Source: a virus
Virus record (IMG/VR): IMGVR_UViG_3300021962_000040
Span: 53,754-117,753 of that record
DNA length: 64,000 bases
Direction: 5' to 3' (one strand)
The notes under the pieces were generated by a model that was not told the DNA's origin, searched no databases, and was given only the letters and a program-made list of their open reading frames with translations. Shown in pieces: positions 1 through 9,801 of the stretch (its first letter is position 1; each line of letters begins with the position of its first letter). The translations under genes and the position numbers were made by a program.

Positions 1-1
1 A

Positions 2-397
2 AAAAGTATAATAAGGATATTTAACAGACAAGTGTGGGAAGCTGTAATTAAATATAGAGATGGAGTAGAATTACCAGATTCACTTGGTTATTTGTTCATA
101 GGAACATGTGCACCAAGCAAGTCTGTGAATACTAATTATGCTTTATCAAAGCAGTATGGAAAAGTACTGCAGAATAAGAACTGGGAAACTGATGGTAATT
201 TGGGTAAAATCTTTTATACCAATTGGTCCACCAAGTATAAGTTTAAGAACCGTGAGTTGTGGAGATTTGAAGCAGTTAGAGACTTTAAAAGAACTGTTGC
301 TAAAGAATATCCTGAGAACTGGACTAAGTATGTGTTTATGAAAAACAAATACAGAGTAGCTCACTTATACTCCGCCAAAACTGCTGAAAAAGTATAG
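2..397 (+). CDS. Conserved phage protein of unknown function (5' partial)
   Basis: The reading frame is open to the left edge, so the gene probably starts outside the window. A GTG at 32 is the only start-like codon near the edge, and the residues before it read on without a stop. The protein has an LGYLFIGTC segment followed by KIFYTNW and ELWRFEAVRDFKR, a pattern I recognise as a small conserved protein next to tail genes in crAss-like phages; its function is not known to me. It ends with TAG 27 nt before the next gene, in the same direction, so it probably belongs to the same transcript. No catalytic motif is visible. Confidence 0.7.
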   Translation, partial: KSIIRIFNRQVWEAVIKYRDGVELPDSLGYLFIGTCAPSKSVNTNYALSKQYGKVLQNKNWETDGNLGKIFYTNWSTKYKFKNRELWRFEAVRDFKRTVAKEYPENWTKYVFMKNKYRVAHLYSAKTAEKV

Positions 398-424
398 TTT
401 TGGCTAACTATAAAAATTAAAAAC

Positions 425-1090
425 ATGGCAACAATTGCAGACGTAGTATCAAGAATAAGGGGTCAAATAAAGGCAGAAAGTCAAGATGCTTTTACTACTG
501 ACCGATACATATATAGCCTTATCCAGAAGTTTTCTCAAGTATTAATGAGAAGACAAGACTTTGCTAATAAGTTAATGAAGTTTAACTCAATATGGAAAAC
601 TCTTCCTTATGTAGAACTTATTGAAGTAGATAAAGTAGAAGCTCATTGTTCAGGCATTCAAAGTGGCTGTACAATTATGAGAACAAAGAATCCATTGCCT
701 GATATGATTGAAGGTTACTGGGGCCCATTGATTAGAAGTATTACTTCAATTGACGGTTCTCAAGAATTACAACCTACTCAACCAGCTACCTATCTGTCAA
801 TGACAAAGACAACATCTTTTAGATATAATACAACCAAGTACTTTTGGTTTATTGATCATCACATTTACTTTCCAGATTTGGAATGGGATGCTGTTAAGAT
901 AGAAGCTGTTTTTGATTCAGACATTTCAGCTTGGCAATGTGATGATAAGTGCGTTCCAATATATGAGCAAGACATCAATATTCCAGAATCTTTATTTGCT
1001 GAGGTTGAATCTCAAGTTTTAACTGTGATGAGTAATACTTTGAGAATTCCTTCAGAAGATTCTGATAACAAAATAAATCCCCATAGATAA
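425..1090 (+). CDS. Putative tail ring / tail stabilisation protein
   Basis: A 221-residue protein that starts MATIADVV and has no signal peptide or membrane segment. Position and size match the short ring or tail-adaptor proteins placed between head genes and the large tail protein in crAss-like phages, often compared with P22 gp4-type tail proteins. This assignment rests mainly on context and general resemblance. The stop codon TAA overlaps the next ATG (TAATG at 1088-1092), so translation of the two genes is probably coupled. A cysteine pair near residues 76-83 and another near 177-182 might be structural. Confidence 0.6.
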   Translation: MATIADVVSRIRGQIKAESQDAFTTDRYIYSLIQKFSQVLMRRQDFANKLMKFNSIWKTLPYVELIEVDKVEAHCSGIQSGCTIMRTKNPLPDMIEGYWGPLIRSITSIDGSQELQPTQPATYLSMTKTTSFRYNTTKYFWFIDHHIYFPDLEWDAVKIEAVFDSDISAWQCDDKCVPIYEQDINIPESLFAEVESQVLTVMSNTLRIPSEDSDNKINPHR

Positions 1091-1977
1091 TGGCAATCTC
1101 TCATAAATATAGAACCTTTGATCAACTGTACAATGATGTTACAGTTGATTTTGCTGCATATGCTCTAGAGGGTTTTATAGACCCTCAGCAATTGATTAAA
1201 GTAGCTACTAGAGTTAATTATGATTTGGGTCTAAGAATTCATAGAACTAAAGAAGTAGTGTTAGATGTTGAGCATGGTAAGGCTAGATTGCCTTATGACT
1301 TTGCCTATTTAAACTATGCATTTAGATGTGGCAGCTATACAGTTGCTGACAGACAACCAAGTGGTACTCACATTGAAACATTTAATGATGTTCCTTATGT
1401 ACCAGCTCCAGGAGAATCTGGTCCATGTAAAGACCCTACCTGCAAAGATGTATGTGTTATAAAGACTTGTGATAATAAGAATGAATATCAGATTGTTCAA
1501 AAAGTAGGTGGTGCAAATCAGTATAGAGTATTTACTGCTTTTGTTCCATTGAGAATGAACACTGTTAATAAGTTTACTTGTGACTGTCCTAATATTAATG
1601 AGCAGGCGGCAGATGTTGCTGAAATCAAGGATGGTTTTATTCTAACCTCTTTTACTACAGGTAAGGTTTATTTAAACTATCAAGGGGCAATGGAAGATAC
1701 TGATGGAAATTTGCTTGTCTTAGATCATCCTTATTGTAATGAATACTATGAATACGCATTAAAGCAAAGAGTCATAGAAAATATGATTTTTGCTGGTGAA
1801 AATCTAGGCAGTCAGTTGACATTGATTGAGCAGAGATTAAGAGCTGCTAGAAACAATGCATTGAGTTTTGTTAATACCCCAGACTTTAGAGAACTATATG
1901 AAGTATGGTGGAATAACAGAAGAGCTCAATATCATAATTATTATAACATGTTTAAAAGTCATCCAGTGATTGGATAA
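1090..1977 (+). CDS. Putative tail tubular / ring protein
   Basis: A 295-residue protein whose start codon overlaps the stop of the upstream ring protein. The C-terminal half has a GKVYLNYQGAMEDTDGN segment followed by an amphipathic helix with many Tyr and Arg. This resembles the 'read as strand, then long helix' pattern of phage tail tubular/adaptor proteins (P22 gp4, T7 gp11 type). A Cys-rich insert (CKDPTCKDVC, then CDC) lies in the middle and could bind metal or form disulphides outside the cell. With its neighbours it probably makes part of the short tail barrel. Family assignment is by inference, not a clear motif. Confidence 0.6.
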   Translation: MAISHKYRTFDQLYNDVTVDFAAYALEGFIDPQQLIKVATRVNYDLGLRIHRTKEVVLDVEHGKARLPYDFAYLNYAFRCGSYTVADRQPSGTHIETFNDVPYVPAPGESGPCKDPTCKDVCVIKTCDNKNEYQIVQKVGGANQYRVFTAFVPLRMNTVNKFTCDCPNINEQAADVAEIKDGFILTSFTTGKVYLNYQGAMEDTDGNLLVLDHPYCNEYYEYALKQRVIENMIFAGENLGSQLTLIEQRLRAARNNALSFVNTPDFRELYEVWWNNRRAQYHNYYNMFKSHPVIG

Positions 1978-1986
1978 TAATTTATT

Positions 1987-4900
1987 ATGGCACAACAACA
2001 GTATTCAAACTCCTCTTCTATAGAGACCAATACTTTTGCAAAAGGTATGGTGAAGGATTTATATGCTTCATTACAACCTAAAGAAAACTGGTCTCATGCT
2101 AGAAATGCATATAATAACTCAGTAGATGGGGATGCTGGTGTCATTGGTAATGAGCCGGCAAACTTGCAATGTGGAATTGTTCCATATACAATTATTGGAT
2201 TTATACATAAAAGAGCAGATCAATGGTATGTATTTTCAACAGATGACATCAATTCAGAAATTGGATTTTATGATGAAAGTACCTGTAGTTATACAACTAT
2301 TGTAAATGATCCTTGCTTAAACTTTAATAGAAAGTTCTTAATTACAGGTGCTTCAAAAGAGAACTATGATTGCACTTGGCAGATTTACTGGGATGATTCT
2401 AACAATCCGTCAAGAACTTTGAATGTTGATGAAATTCCTTGGGTACAAACCATAGTAAGTGCACCCGGCTCTGATTGTATTATTTATCAAGATACAGCAG
2501 TACTTGATTGTGAAAAACTAAGATTAGCTCCACTAGTTAATACACCTTGTTTAAACTTAACAAAAGCTCTTGATGGTGGTTTGTTAAGAAATGGTACATA
2601 TCAAGCATTTATTGCTTATATGGAAAATGATGTTGTTGTTACAGACTATATTGGTATTTCTAATCTTCAGAGCTTATTCAATCATGATAACAATGCTGGA
2701 TCTTTAAACATAGAAATAACTAATCTTGATAAAGACTATGAGTTCTTCCAACTTGTTATTCTTAGTAACAATCAACAAAACATTGTTGCAAAGATAATTG
2801 GAAGCTATAGCACAGAGCAATCTAATATTAGCATTGATTATATTGATCCGGCAACATTAAGTCTTGACTTTACAGTTTTATTTGCTAGAAAGCCTGCCTA
2901 TGAAAAATCAGATGCAATGTATGTTGTAAATGATTATTTGATTAGACAGGGTCCTACAGAACAATTTGATTTTAATTATCAACCAATTGCAAATCAGATT
3001 AAAACTAACTGGGTTGTTGCTGAATATCCATCTACATACTATTATAAAGGTGGTAATAAAACAGGTTTCTTAAGAGATGAGGTTTACTCATTCTTTATTA
3101 GATGGATCTATAATACAGGTGAAAGAAGTAAATCATATCACATTCCCGGTAGACCTCCTAAACTTGCAGGTGAAAACCAGTATGGTGAAGTAGTAAATGA
3201 AACAGCTCAATCAAACGGTATTAACTCCCTTAATGGGCCAAACTATAACTTTGAGGTATTTGATACGTCAACTGTTACATCATTAGCACCTTTACCGTTA
3301 ACTGATGGTGGTGTTATTTTAGGTAGGGGTGAGATGGGTTATTGGCAGTCTACTGAACAATACCCTGCTACTAAACCAGAAATATGGAATGCAACTTATG
3401 TAGATCCTACAAATGGCGTGAACATTGGTGCTACGTCAAATCAACAGTTTGATCTTTGTGGTAAAAAGATTAGACATCATAAGATGCCTACAGAAGAAAA
3501 AAATTCAATTCTTCAGATCTATAGTACTACATCAGATGCTGTTAGAATCTTAGGAGTTGAGTTTACAAATATTGGCAAACCTAAATTTAATGATGGAACA
3601 TATATTCCTAACATTGTAGGTTATGAAATTTTAAGAGGATCAAGAGAAGGTGCTAAATCTGTTTTAGCAAAAGGTATATTTAGGAACATGCGTAAGTATA
3701 CAATTCCAAATAATACCACCACTCTTCAAGGTCTTTATCCAAACTACCCATATAATGACTTAACACCTGACATCTATTTTCATGATGGTGCAAATGGTAG
3801 TGGTCCTGGTAAAATGACAGATGGTTGTGATAACTTAACAGATTCAATAAACAATCATGCTCCATTAACCGGATATGCTCAGAATGTATTTACATTTCAC
3901 TCTCCTGAGTTGATGTTTAAAAGACCATATCTTAACTCTTATGAAGCAAGATTATATGGTGAACTTAATGGCACATCTATTGGATACTTTATCAAATCAG
4001 AACAACACCCTCAGTATAAATTATTGAGAAACGTTGCTGCATTACTATCAGGTATTATAGGTGTTGGTTATGCTATTAATGCTATTCAGGGTATTAGAAA
4101 GAATAAAATTAATTATGCTATACCAACTTGGGAAGCTGGTAATGCTGATAGCTGGTTTGTAGCTGGATTTACTAATGGTACTACATCAGTTAACCAAGGT
4201 ATAAACGTTGGTATAGCGGCTGCAGCACTTGCCGGAACTAGTGGTAATGCTCTTGCTGAAATTTTATCAGATGATGGTTATGCTGTAGGTTCTTTATTTG
4301 GAGGAACAGGTGTTAGACAACTTGCAAATATTCAACAAGGTGTTGTTCAATCAGCATTTGGTTTAACTCCATTAATTAGAGGTGGTTCTGCGGAAAAGGA
4401 ATTTGAACTTAGAGATGAAGCTGGTGGAATGCCTTCTGTTCTTCAAGTATTTATCAGCTGGTTAACTGCTAGACAAAAAATTGCAGAAGGTGCTCAAAAG
4501 ATTATTGATGTAATTTACAATTTTGTTCAGCCTTCTGATTTTGCTTTGAAGCATAATTCACATGCTGATATATTTAATTACTCTCCAACTATTAATGGAA
4601 ATAGATATAGATCAATAGTTAGAGAACAGAATTATATTGGATCCGCTTTTCAAGTGTTTGATGGTCAATATAAAATTAACAACTTATTTAGACCAAGAAC
4701 TGCAGCTATTGCAATTACAGATACATTTAATGATCCTCAAGTAAAAGATACCTCAAGATATGTTGTAGGTGGTGGTTACAATAGTGCTGGTACTGGTATT
4801 AATACAAGTTACAACTATTTAGAATCCCCTGGTGTACCTAGAGCAAGGAGTGTATCAATGCATTACGGTGCTTTGAAGTTTAATTTTCAAAATCAATATG

Positions 4901-7900
4901 GACAAATAGACGGTATCAAGCAAGTGGTGATGAGAGGTTGTGTTAACTTTGTTGATCCAAAAAAACCAGATGCCTTTAAATATTCCAGTGATTCTTTATT
5001 TGCCGGAGATACATACATTGGTAGATATACTGAAAAAGTTATCATGCCAATCTTTAGTGATTTCTTATATGGTCAACCTGATGGATATACTTATGACTAT
5101 TTAAAAAGGGTTAATATCCCTTATCCAAGATTCTGGATGAATACTCAAAAGTATGATACTACAGATTTGGCCAATGAGATTATGACATTAGGTTTAGCAA
5201 ATACACAACAAGCTTTACCTAATGACCTTTACTATTTAGACAGAGGTGATAGTTGTAGCACATTTGCTACAATGTTTGGAGCTTCAGATCCTAACCCAGC
5301 ATTTGCAATGAGATATGCATACATGTATACTCATTGTAATGGTGTTTTGGATTTCTTTGTAGAATCAGAATTGAATATTGTACAAAGAGACTGGGAAGAT
5401 AGAAGAAAGGATAGACATTATGATGCCTATGAATACAATGATGTAGATGAGTTATTCCATGCAGATATTATCAAAGAAGATAACTTCTACAAATATGATT
5501 ACTCTTTAAGTGCTAGTAGATTTATCACTAACCTAACATCATACGGTGAAGTACAAACAAGAGATTATGATCCTCATGAAGCAGAGACTTGTTTTGATTA
5601 CTATCCAAATAGATTAATCTATTCTTTACAATCTCAAGAAGAAGCCAAGAAAGATTTCTGGAGAGTATTCTTACCAAACAACTACAAGGAGTTTAAGGAT
5701 AAGGTGAGCGTAATTAAACCAATGAGTAAAAATGGTGCAATCATATTCTTCCCTTATATGTCACCACAATTGTTCCAAGGTGTAGATACACTTGAAACAG
5801 ATCTTGGTACTAAGCTTACAATTGGAGACGGTGGTTTATTTAGCCAACCATTCCAGAATGTTGCAAATTCTGATTTACCAAATGAATATGGATCTTGTGA
5901 AAGTGCAAGAACTGTTGTTAATACTCCTCTTGGTTTATTCTATTTATCACAAGCTCAAGGTAAGGTTTTCCAATTTACAGGTAGCTTAGAGAACATTGCA
6001 AACCGTGGAATGAAGTGGTGGTTTAATAAGTATTTACCATCTGTTTTAATTAGAGAGTTTCCTGAATTAGAAGGTACTCCTTTAGCAGATAATCCTGTTA
6101 TTGGTGTTGGTTGTCAAGCTGTATATGATATCAATGATGACATTGTATACTTCTGTAAAAAGGACTTTAGTGTTAAACCACAATACAAAGCTGGTATGAC
6201 ATTTAATCCTGTGACTAATACTTTCACTTATGTGTATCCATCAGGACTTCAAATTCCAGTTACACTTGGAGATAAGTTTTTCTTTGATGATGCTTGCTGG
6301 ACTGTATCATATGATCCAAAAGCAAAAGCTTGGATATCTTTTCATGACTGGTGTCCTGAATTAACTATACCAAGTATAAATCACTTCTTAACAACTAAGA
6401 CAGTTGATCTTGAAGAACCTTATTGTCCTCCTGGATATAGTTATAATCCAAACACTCAACAGTGTGAAAGAGCTTTTAGTGAATCTGCACCAGCTGTTGT
6501 TACCGTTCAGGAATTAGAAGCAATCATAACAGGCGGTCCTCAAAACTGTTTGTTTGACGTAATACTTGCAGTTGATACATCCGGAAGTACGGGTGGATCT
6601 TCTGGATCAATTGGTCAGGCTGAAAGAACTTTTGTTACTGAGTTTATCAATAATCCAAATATTCAAAGTGGTTTAGCTTTAGGAAATATTCAAATCGGCA
6701 TTACTTCATGGGCCAGTACTAATCAAAATATTAGTATGTCACCAAATGGATTCTCAATGAGCAATACTTTAACAGCTGCTCAAGTTGATGCGTGGTATGT
6801 AGCTAACTGGTACAATGGTGGTACTTCTGTTGCATCTGCAATGGTATTTGCTCAGAATATTTTGAATAACAAGGTTGGTTCACAACTTGGTGATAGAACA
6901 GCTCTTGCAAACTTTAAACAGTATCTTGTAATTATTACAGATACTACAGCACCACCTCCAGCAAATACAGGATGTGCATATCAATCTAATACATTAGGTG
7001 GATCCAGTACAGGTCCTGCTAATCAGTTTGTAATGGCTGTGTTTGCCGGAGCTACAAGCCCTACTCCACCAAACCCTGGTACATTAAGTAATATTAGCTG
7101 TAACCAACCTTCTTATGAGTTTGGTGTAGCTGGTAATGATTTGCCTGGTATTGCAGCTGTTGTTGATAGTGTATTTGCACAAGCTTGTGGTGGCGGTTAT
7201 CAATGTAATTGTCCAACAGGATATACTTTAGTTTATCCAAATACTACAACTACTCCAATACACTGGACTCAATCAACAGGTACATGTGCACCAAATGGTG
7301 GTGATAGTTATGCTCCTATTTGTAGAAGGGTAACTTGTGCATGTCCTCCACCTCCTGCAGTTTGGGCTACAACAACTCAAACAGGTCAGTGTGATAACTT
7401 GTATTTAGCTGGACCAAATGGCGATCCTAATTATGTTAACCAGACTCCATTGACATGTAATTATATTGGTTTAGAAACTACACCAGCAAGTAATAAGTCT
7501 GGTAGTATCTGGAGACATAATTACCGTTGTGATTTGTACTCTAACTATTATGGTCAAGATTACCCATGGGAAGTTGAATTAATTGAGAATACAGGTCAAA
7601 TTGTAAATACAATTAGAAGTGTTGAGTATCAATTAGAATCCTATGTTTACAAAGGAGATCTTTATCATGGTTGTGGAGATGATAGATGGCATGATCTAGA
7701 CTTTAACTTTGATGAGGCTATTCTTTACAATACTGAACAAGTGTCTGGATTACTTACATTAGAACTTAATCCAAAGGAAAACCCTTATAATATTCTTCAG
7801 TATCCTATTGTAGGAGCTAATGATATCAAAATACTTTATTCAAAAGAAGAACAGAAGTATAGATTTAATCAGTTCTGGGATGTCACAAAAGATAGAGGAG

Positions 7901-8115
7901 AGTTTTCAAATGCTGAGCAAGAAATCTTTATAACAAGATTGAATGGTTATATCAGAGATCTGAATGCAGCTAACCTTAACTACCAGAAAGCTGAAGACCA
8001 AAGAAAGAAGTTTAGACACTATTACAATAAACTTATCTTAAGAAGAAAAGTATCTGGTGATAGAAAAATGCTTCTCAAACTTAATAATACTAAATTAGTT
8101 TTATCTCTTAGATAA
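1987..8115 (+). CDS. Giant tail protein (muzzle-like) with a von Willebrand A domain insert
   Basis: A 2042-residue protein filling the position of the large tail-tip (muzzle-type) protein of crAss-like phages. A hydrophobic Gly-rich segment lies near residues 678-705. The C-terminal third carries a clear vWA/MIDAS domain: DxSxS at D1530-S1532-S1534, Thr at T1613 (NGGTS) and Asp at D1652 (VIITD), the order expected for metal-dependent adhesion sites. Cys-rich segments of the CPPGYSYNP and CNCPTGYT type flank the vWA domain. I infer a tail component with an adhesion module that may touch the host surface. The stop codon overlaps the next start (TAATG). The vWA call is firm, the muzzle role is inferred. 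Confidence 0.8.
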   Translation: MAQQQYSNSSSIETNTFAKGMVKDLYASLQPKENWSHARNAYNNSVDGDAGVIGNEPANLQCGIVPYTIIGFIHKRADQWYVFSTDDINSEIGFYDESTCSYTTIVNDPCLNFNRKFLITGASKENYDCTWQIYWDDSNNPSRTLNVDEIPWVQTIVSAPGSDCIIYQDTAVLDCEKLRLAPLVNTPCLNLTKALDGGLLRNGTYQAFIAYMENDVVVTDYIGISNLQSLFNHDNNAGSLNIEITNLDKDYEFFQLVILSNNQQNIVAKIIGSYSTEQSNISIDYIDPATLSLDFTVLFARKPAYEKSDAMYVVNDYLIRQGPTEQFDFNYQPIANQIKTNWVVAEYPSTYYYKGGNKTGFLRDEVYSFFIRWIYNTGERSKSYHIPGRPPKLAGENQYGEVVNETAQSNGINSLNGPNYNFEVFDTSTVTSLAPLPLTDGGVILGRGEMGYWQSTEQYPATKPEIWNATYVDPTNGVNIGATSNQQFDLCGKKIRHHKMPTEEKNSILQIYSTTSDAVRILGVEFTNIGKPKFNDGTYIPNIVGYEILRGSREGAKSVLAKGIFRNMRKYTIPNNTTTLQGLYPNYPYNDLTPDIYFHDGANGSGPGKMTDGCDNLTDSINNHAPLTGYAQNVFTFHSPELMFKRPYLNSYEARLYGELNGTSIGYFIKSEQHPQYKLLRNVAALLSGIIGVGYAINAIQGIRKNKINYAIPTWEAGNADSWFVAGFTNGTTSVNQGINVGIAAAALAGTSGNALAEILSDDGYAVGSLFGGTGVRQLANIQQGVVQSAFGLTPLIRGGSAEKEFELRDEAGGMPSVLQVFISWLTARQKIAEGAQKIIDVIYNFVQPSDFALKHNSHADIFNYSPTINGNRYRSIVREQNYIGSAFQVFDGQYKINNLFRPRTAAIAITDTFNDPQVKDTSRYVVGGGYNSAGTGINTSYNYLESPGVPRARSVSMHYGALKFNFQNQYGQIDGIKQVVMRGCVNFVDPKKPDAFKYSSDSLFAGDTYIGRYTEKVIMPIFSDFLYGQPDGYTYDYLKRVNIPYPRFWMNTQKYDTTDLANEIMTLGLANTQQALPNDLYYLDRGDSCSTFATMFGASDPNPAFAMRYAYMYTHCNGVLDFFVESELNIVQRDWEDRRKDRHYDAYEYNDVDELFHADIIKEDNFYKYDYSLSASRFITNLTSYGEVQTRDYDPHEAETCFDYYPNRLIYSLQSQEEAKKDFWRVFLPNNYKEFKDKVSVIKPMSKNGAIIFFPYMSPQLFQGVDTLETDLGTKLTIGDGGLFSQPFQNVANSDLPNEYGSCESARTVVNTPLGLFYLSQAQGKVFQFTGSLENIANRGMKWWFNKYLPSVLIREFPELEGTPLADNPVIGVGCQAVYDINDDIVYFCKKDFSVKPQYKAGMTFNPVTNTFTYVYPSGLQIPVTLGDKFFFDDACWTVSYDPKAKAWISFHDWCPELTIPSINHFLTTKTVDLEEPYCPPGYSYNPNTQQCERAFSESAPAVVTVQELEAIITGGPQNCLFDVILAVDTSGSTGGSSGSIGQAERTFVTEFINNPNIQSGLALGNIQIGITSWASTNQNISMSPNGFSMSNTLTAAQVDAWYVANWYNGGTSVASAMVFAQNILNNKVGSQLGDRTALANFKQYLVIITDTTAPPPANTGCAYQSNTLGGSSTGPANQFVMAVFAGATSPTPPNPGTLSNISCNQPSYEFGVAGNDLPGIAAVVDSVFAQACGGGYQCNCPTGYTLVYPNTTTTPIHWTQSTGTCAPNGGDSYAPICRRVTCACPPPPAVWATTTQTGQCDNLYLAGPNGDPNYVNQTPLTCNYIGLETTPASNKSGSIWRHNYRCDLYSNYYGQDYPWEVELIENTGQIVNTIRSVEYQLESYVYKGDLYHGCGDDRWHDLDFNFDEAILYNTEQVSGLLTLELNPKENPYNILQYPIVGANDIKILYSKEEQKYRFNQFWDVTKDRGEFSNAEQEIFITRLNGYIRDLNAANLNYQKAEDQRKKFRHYYNKLILRRKVSGDRKMLLKLNNTKLVLSLR

Positions 8116-9755
8116 TGAAAGGCAAACTTGATTACATACATAGAAGAGGCTTACCCGGAGGACCTAATGAACAGTTTACTTATGTAACTGGAGTGTTCTC
8201 TGTGGATGGCTATAGAAATGATTCTCCAGATGTAAATAATTCTTTTAATGTTATTCCTTCAGGTAGAATTACTATGAAAGAAAAGGATGGGCAACCTTTG
8301 AAAAAAGGACCCATTCTTGGTATTGATAATCTAGGTAATCAACAAATGATGATGCCTGGAGGAGAATATCAGTTTCCTGGTAATCAGGTATTTGAACTAC
8401 CTCTTAAAAAAGAAGGTGGTGCATTACTAGACAAAACTATTAAATGTTCTGGTTGTGGTTGGGAATGGAAAGCTGTTGATGGTGGTTCTGATATTATGGA
8501 CTGTCATAAGTGTGGTGGTGAAGGATTGGTTAAAGCACAAGACGGTATTGAAGTAGATGAAGAAGATGATGATAGAGAAATGGTTGAAGGTATTGCTAAT
8601 ATCTTAAGACAAGTAAAAAGTGTTAAGAATAGAAAGCAGATTGCTGACAATATGGTTGAAGACTTTGAAGAAGAAGATGTAGATTATAATCTTCAAGAGT
8701 TTTTAAAAATGTCTAGAGTAATGAAAGAGGGAGGGGATCTAAGAAAAGCTCAGATGGGTTATATGATGCCTCCTATAGGTTTTGGTATGATGAATACCGT
8801 TTCAAATTTATATGATTATTTTTTTGGTAATGATCCAAAAGCCAATACTTCATCTGGTAAAACACCTGTAACAGAAAAAGAAAAATTAGAGTATAAGCAA
8901 TTATTTGCTGATTATAATGCTAAGAAAAAAGAGTTTGATGTTCAGAGAAGAACTAATGATAATATTTTAGGTATTGATAATTCAAAAAATATTTCTTTAT
9001 CATCTGGTAGATTTCAAGGAGCCAGTGTTTCTCCTCAAGTTGTAAATGAAGCTGTAAGTGCCGCTAAGTCACAAGGTGTTGATCCATGGTTAATGCTATC
9101 TGTAATAGGTAGAGAATCTACATTTGGTAGTGGAGCGGCTGGTAATTTAAAACGTGCTGGTGACAAAAGCAGATTAGTTTCTGGTTGGGATGTTGCTGAA
9201 AACTATCAACCTTATGAACCTTTGAGATACCTTGCCGATAAAAAGGTTCCTGGAATTGAAGTTAAAAAAGATAACCATGGTTGGCATTATGATATAGAAG
9301 ATAGACAAGCTCTAAACAACTATATTAAACAACACCCGGAATTAGTAGAACAATATAGAGAAAAGATTGAGGCTACTCCTGAACTAGGTAAATTAGATAG
9401 TTTTGATTTAGCTGCAAAGTTTCTCAAAGAAAAAGGTCTTGCAAGATATAATCCGGGAGATCCAGATTATTCTTCAATGGTTAGGCAAGATATGAAAACC
9501 TTAAAGTCTGACCCAAAGTTAAGATCATATATGAGAACACTTGGATATGAAGAAGGTGGTGAACTTGACAAATATCCAGATGGTGGTGAATTAGAACAAT
9601 ATAAAAAATATATTAATGGTGAGTATGAAAATACACCTGAAGAATTAGAGGCTGAAAAGATATATGATAAACTAAATAGAGTTTATTATAAGGCGGCTAA
9701 AGATGCAGGAATGAGTGCACCTAATTATATTATGAGCACACTACTTACACTTTAA
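8115..9755 (+). CDS. Virion protein with zinc ribbon and lytic transglycosylase-like domain
   Basis: A 546-residue protein. Residues 1-100 are a Gly/Pro-rich region ending in KKEGG. Residues 111-133 hold a zinc ribbon, C111-x2-C114-x15-C130-x2-C133. An acidic stretch follows. Around residue 320-340 lies DPWLMLSVIGRESTFG, the typical helix and catalytic Glu (E334) context of SLT-type lytic transglycosylases or goose-type lysozymes, so the protein may open peptidoglycan during DNA entry. xxGG motifs recur (KKEGG, MKEGG, YEEGG, YPDGG). The gene follows the giant tail protein with a TAATG overlap. Enzymatic activity is inferred from this single motif and context. Confidence 0.7.
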   Translation: MKGKLDYIHRRGLPGGPNEQFTYVTGVFSVDGYRNDSPDVNNSFNVIPSGRITMKEKDGQPLKKGPILGIDNLGNQQMMMPGGEYQFPGNQVFELPLKKEGGALLDKTIKCSGCGWEWKAVDGGSDIMDCHKCGGEGLVKAQDGIEVDEEDDDREMVEGIANILRQVKSVKNRKQIADNMVEDFEEEDVDYNLQEFLKMSRVMKEGGDLRKAQMGYMMPPIGFGMMNTVSNLYDYFFGNDPKANTSSGKTPVTEKEKLEYKQLFADYNAKKKEFDVQRRTNDNILGIDNSKNISLSSGRFQGASVSPQVVNEAVSAAKSQGVDPWLMLSVIGRESTFGSGAAGNLKRAGDKSRLVSGWDVAENYQPYEPLRYLADKKVPGIEVKKDNHGWHYDIEDRQALNNYIKQHPELVEQYREKIEATPELGKLDSFDLAAKFLKEKGLARYNPGDPDYSSMVRQDMKTLKSDPKLRSYMRTLGYEEGGELDKYPDGGELEQYKKYINGEYENTPEELEAEKIYDKLNRVYYKAAKDAGMSAPNYIMSTLLTL

Positions 9756-9779
9756 TAATTAGTAAAAGTGGTTATTTAT

Positions 9780-9797
9780 TTGTATATTAATAGTATA
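9780..9797 (+). promoter_or_regulatory. Candidate phage promoter (TTGTATATTA motif)
   Basis: In the short gap before the 667-residue virion gene, TTGTATATTA is followed by TATATAA. The same ten-base core (one base changed at the 42976 site) occurs in three other rightward intergenic gaps (42223, 42976, 47441). Repetition only in gaps and in one orientation suggests a promoter; no transcription data are available. Confidence 0.4.
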
Positions 9798-9801
9798 TAA
9801 T

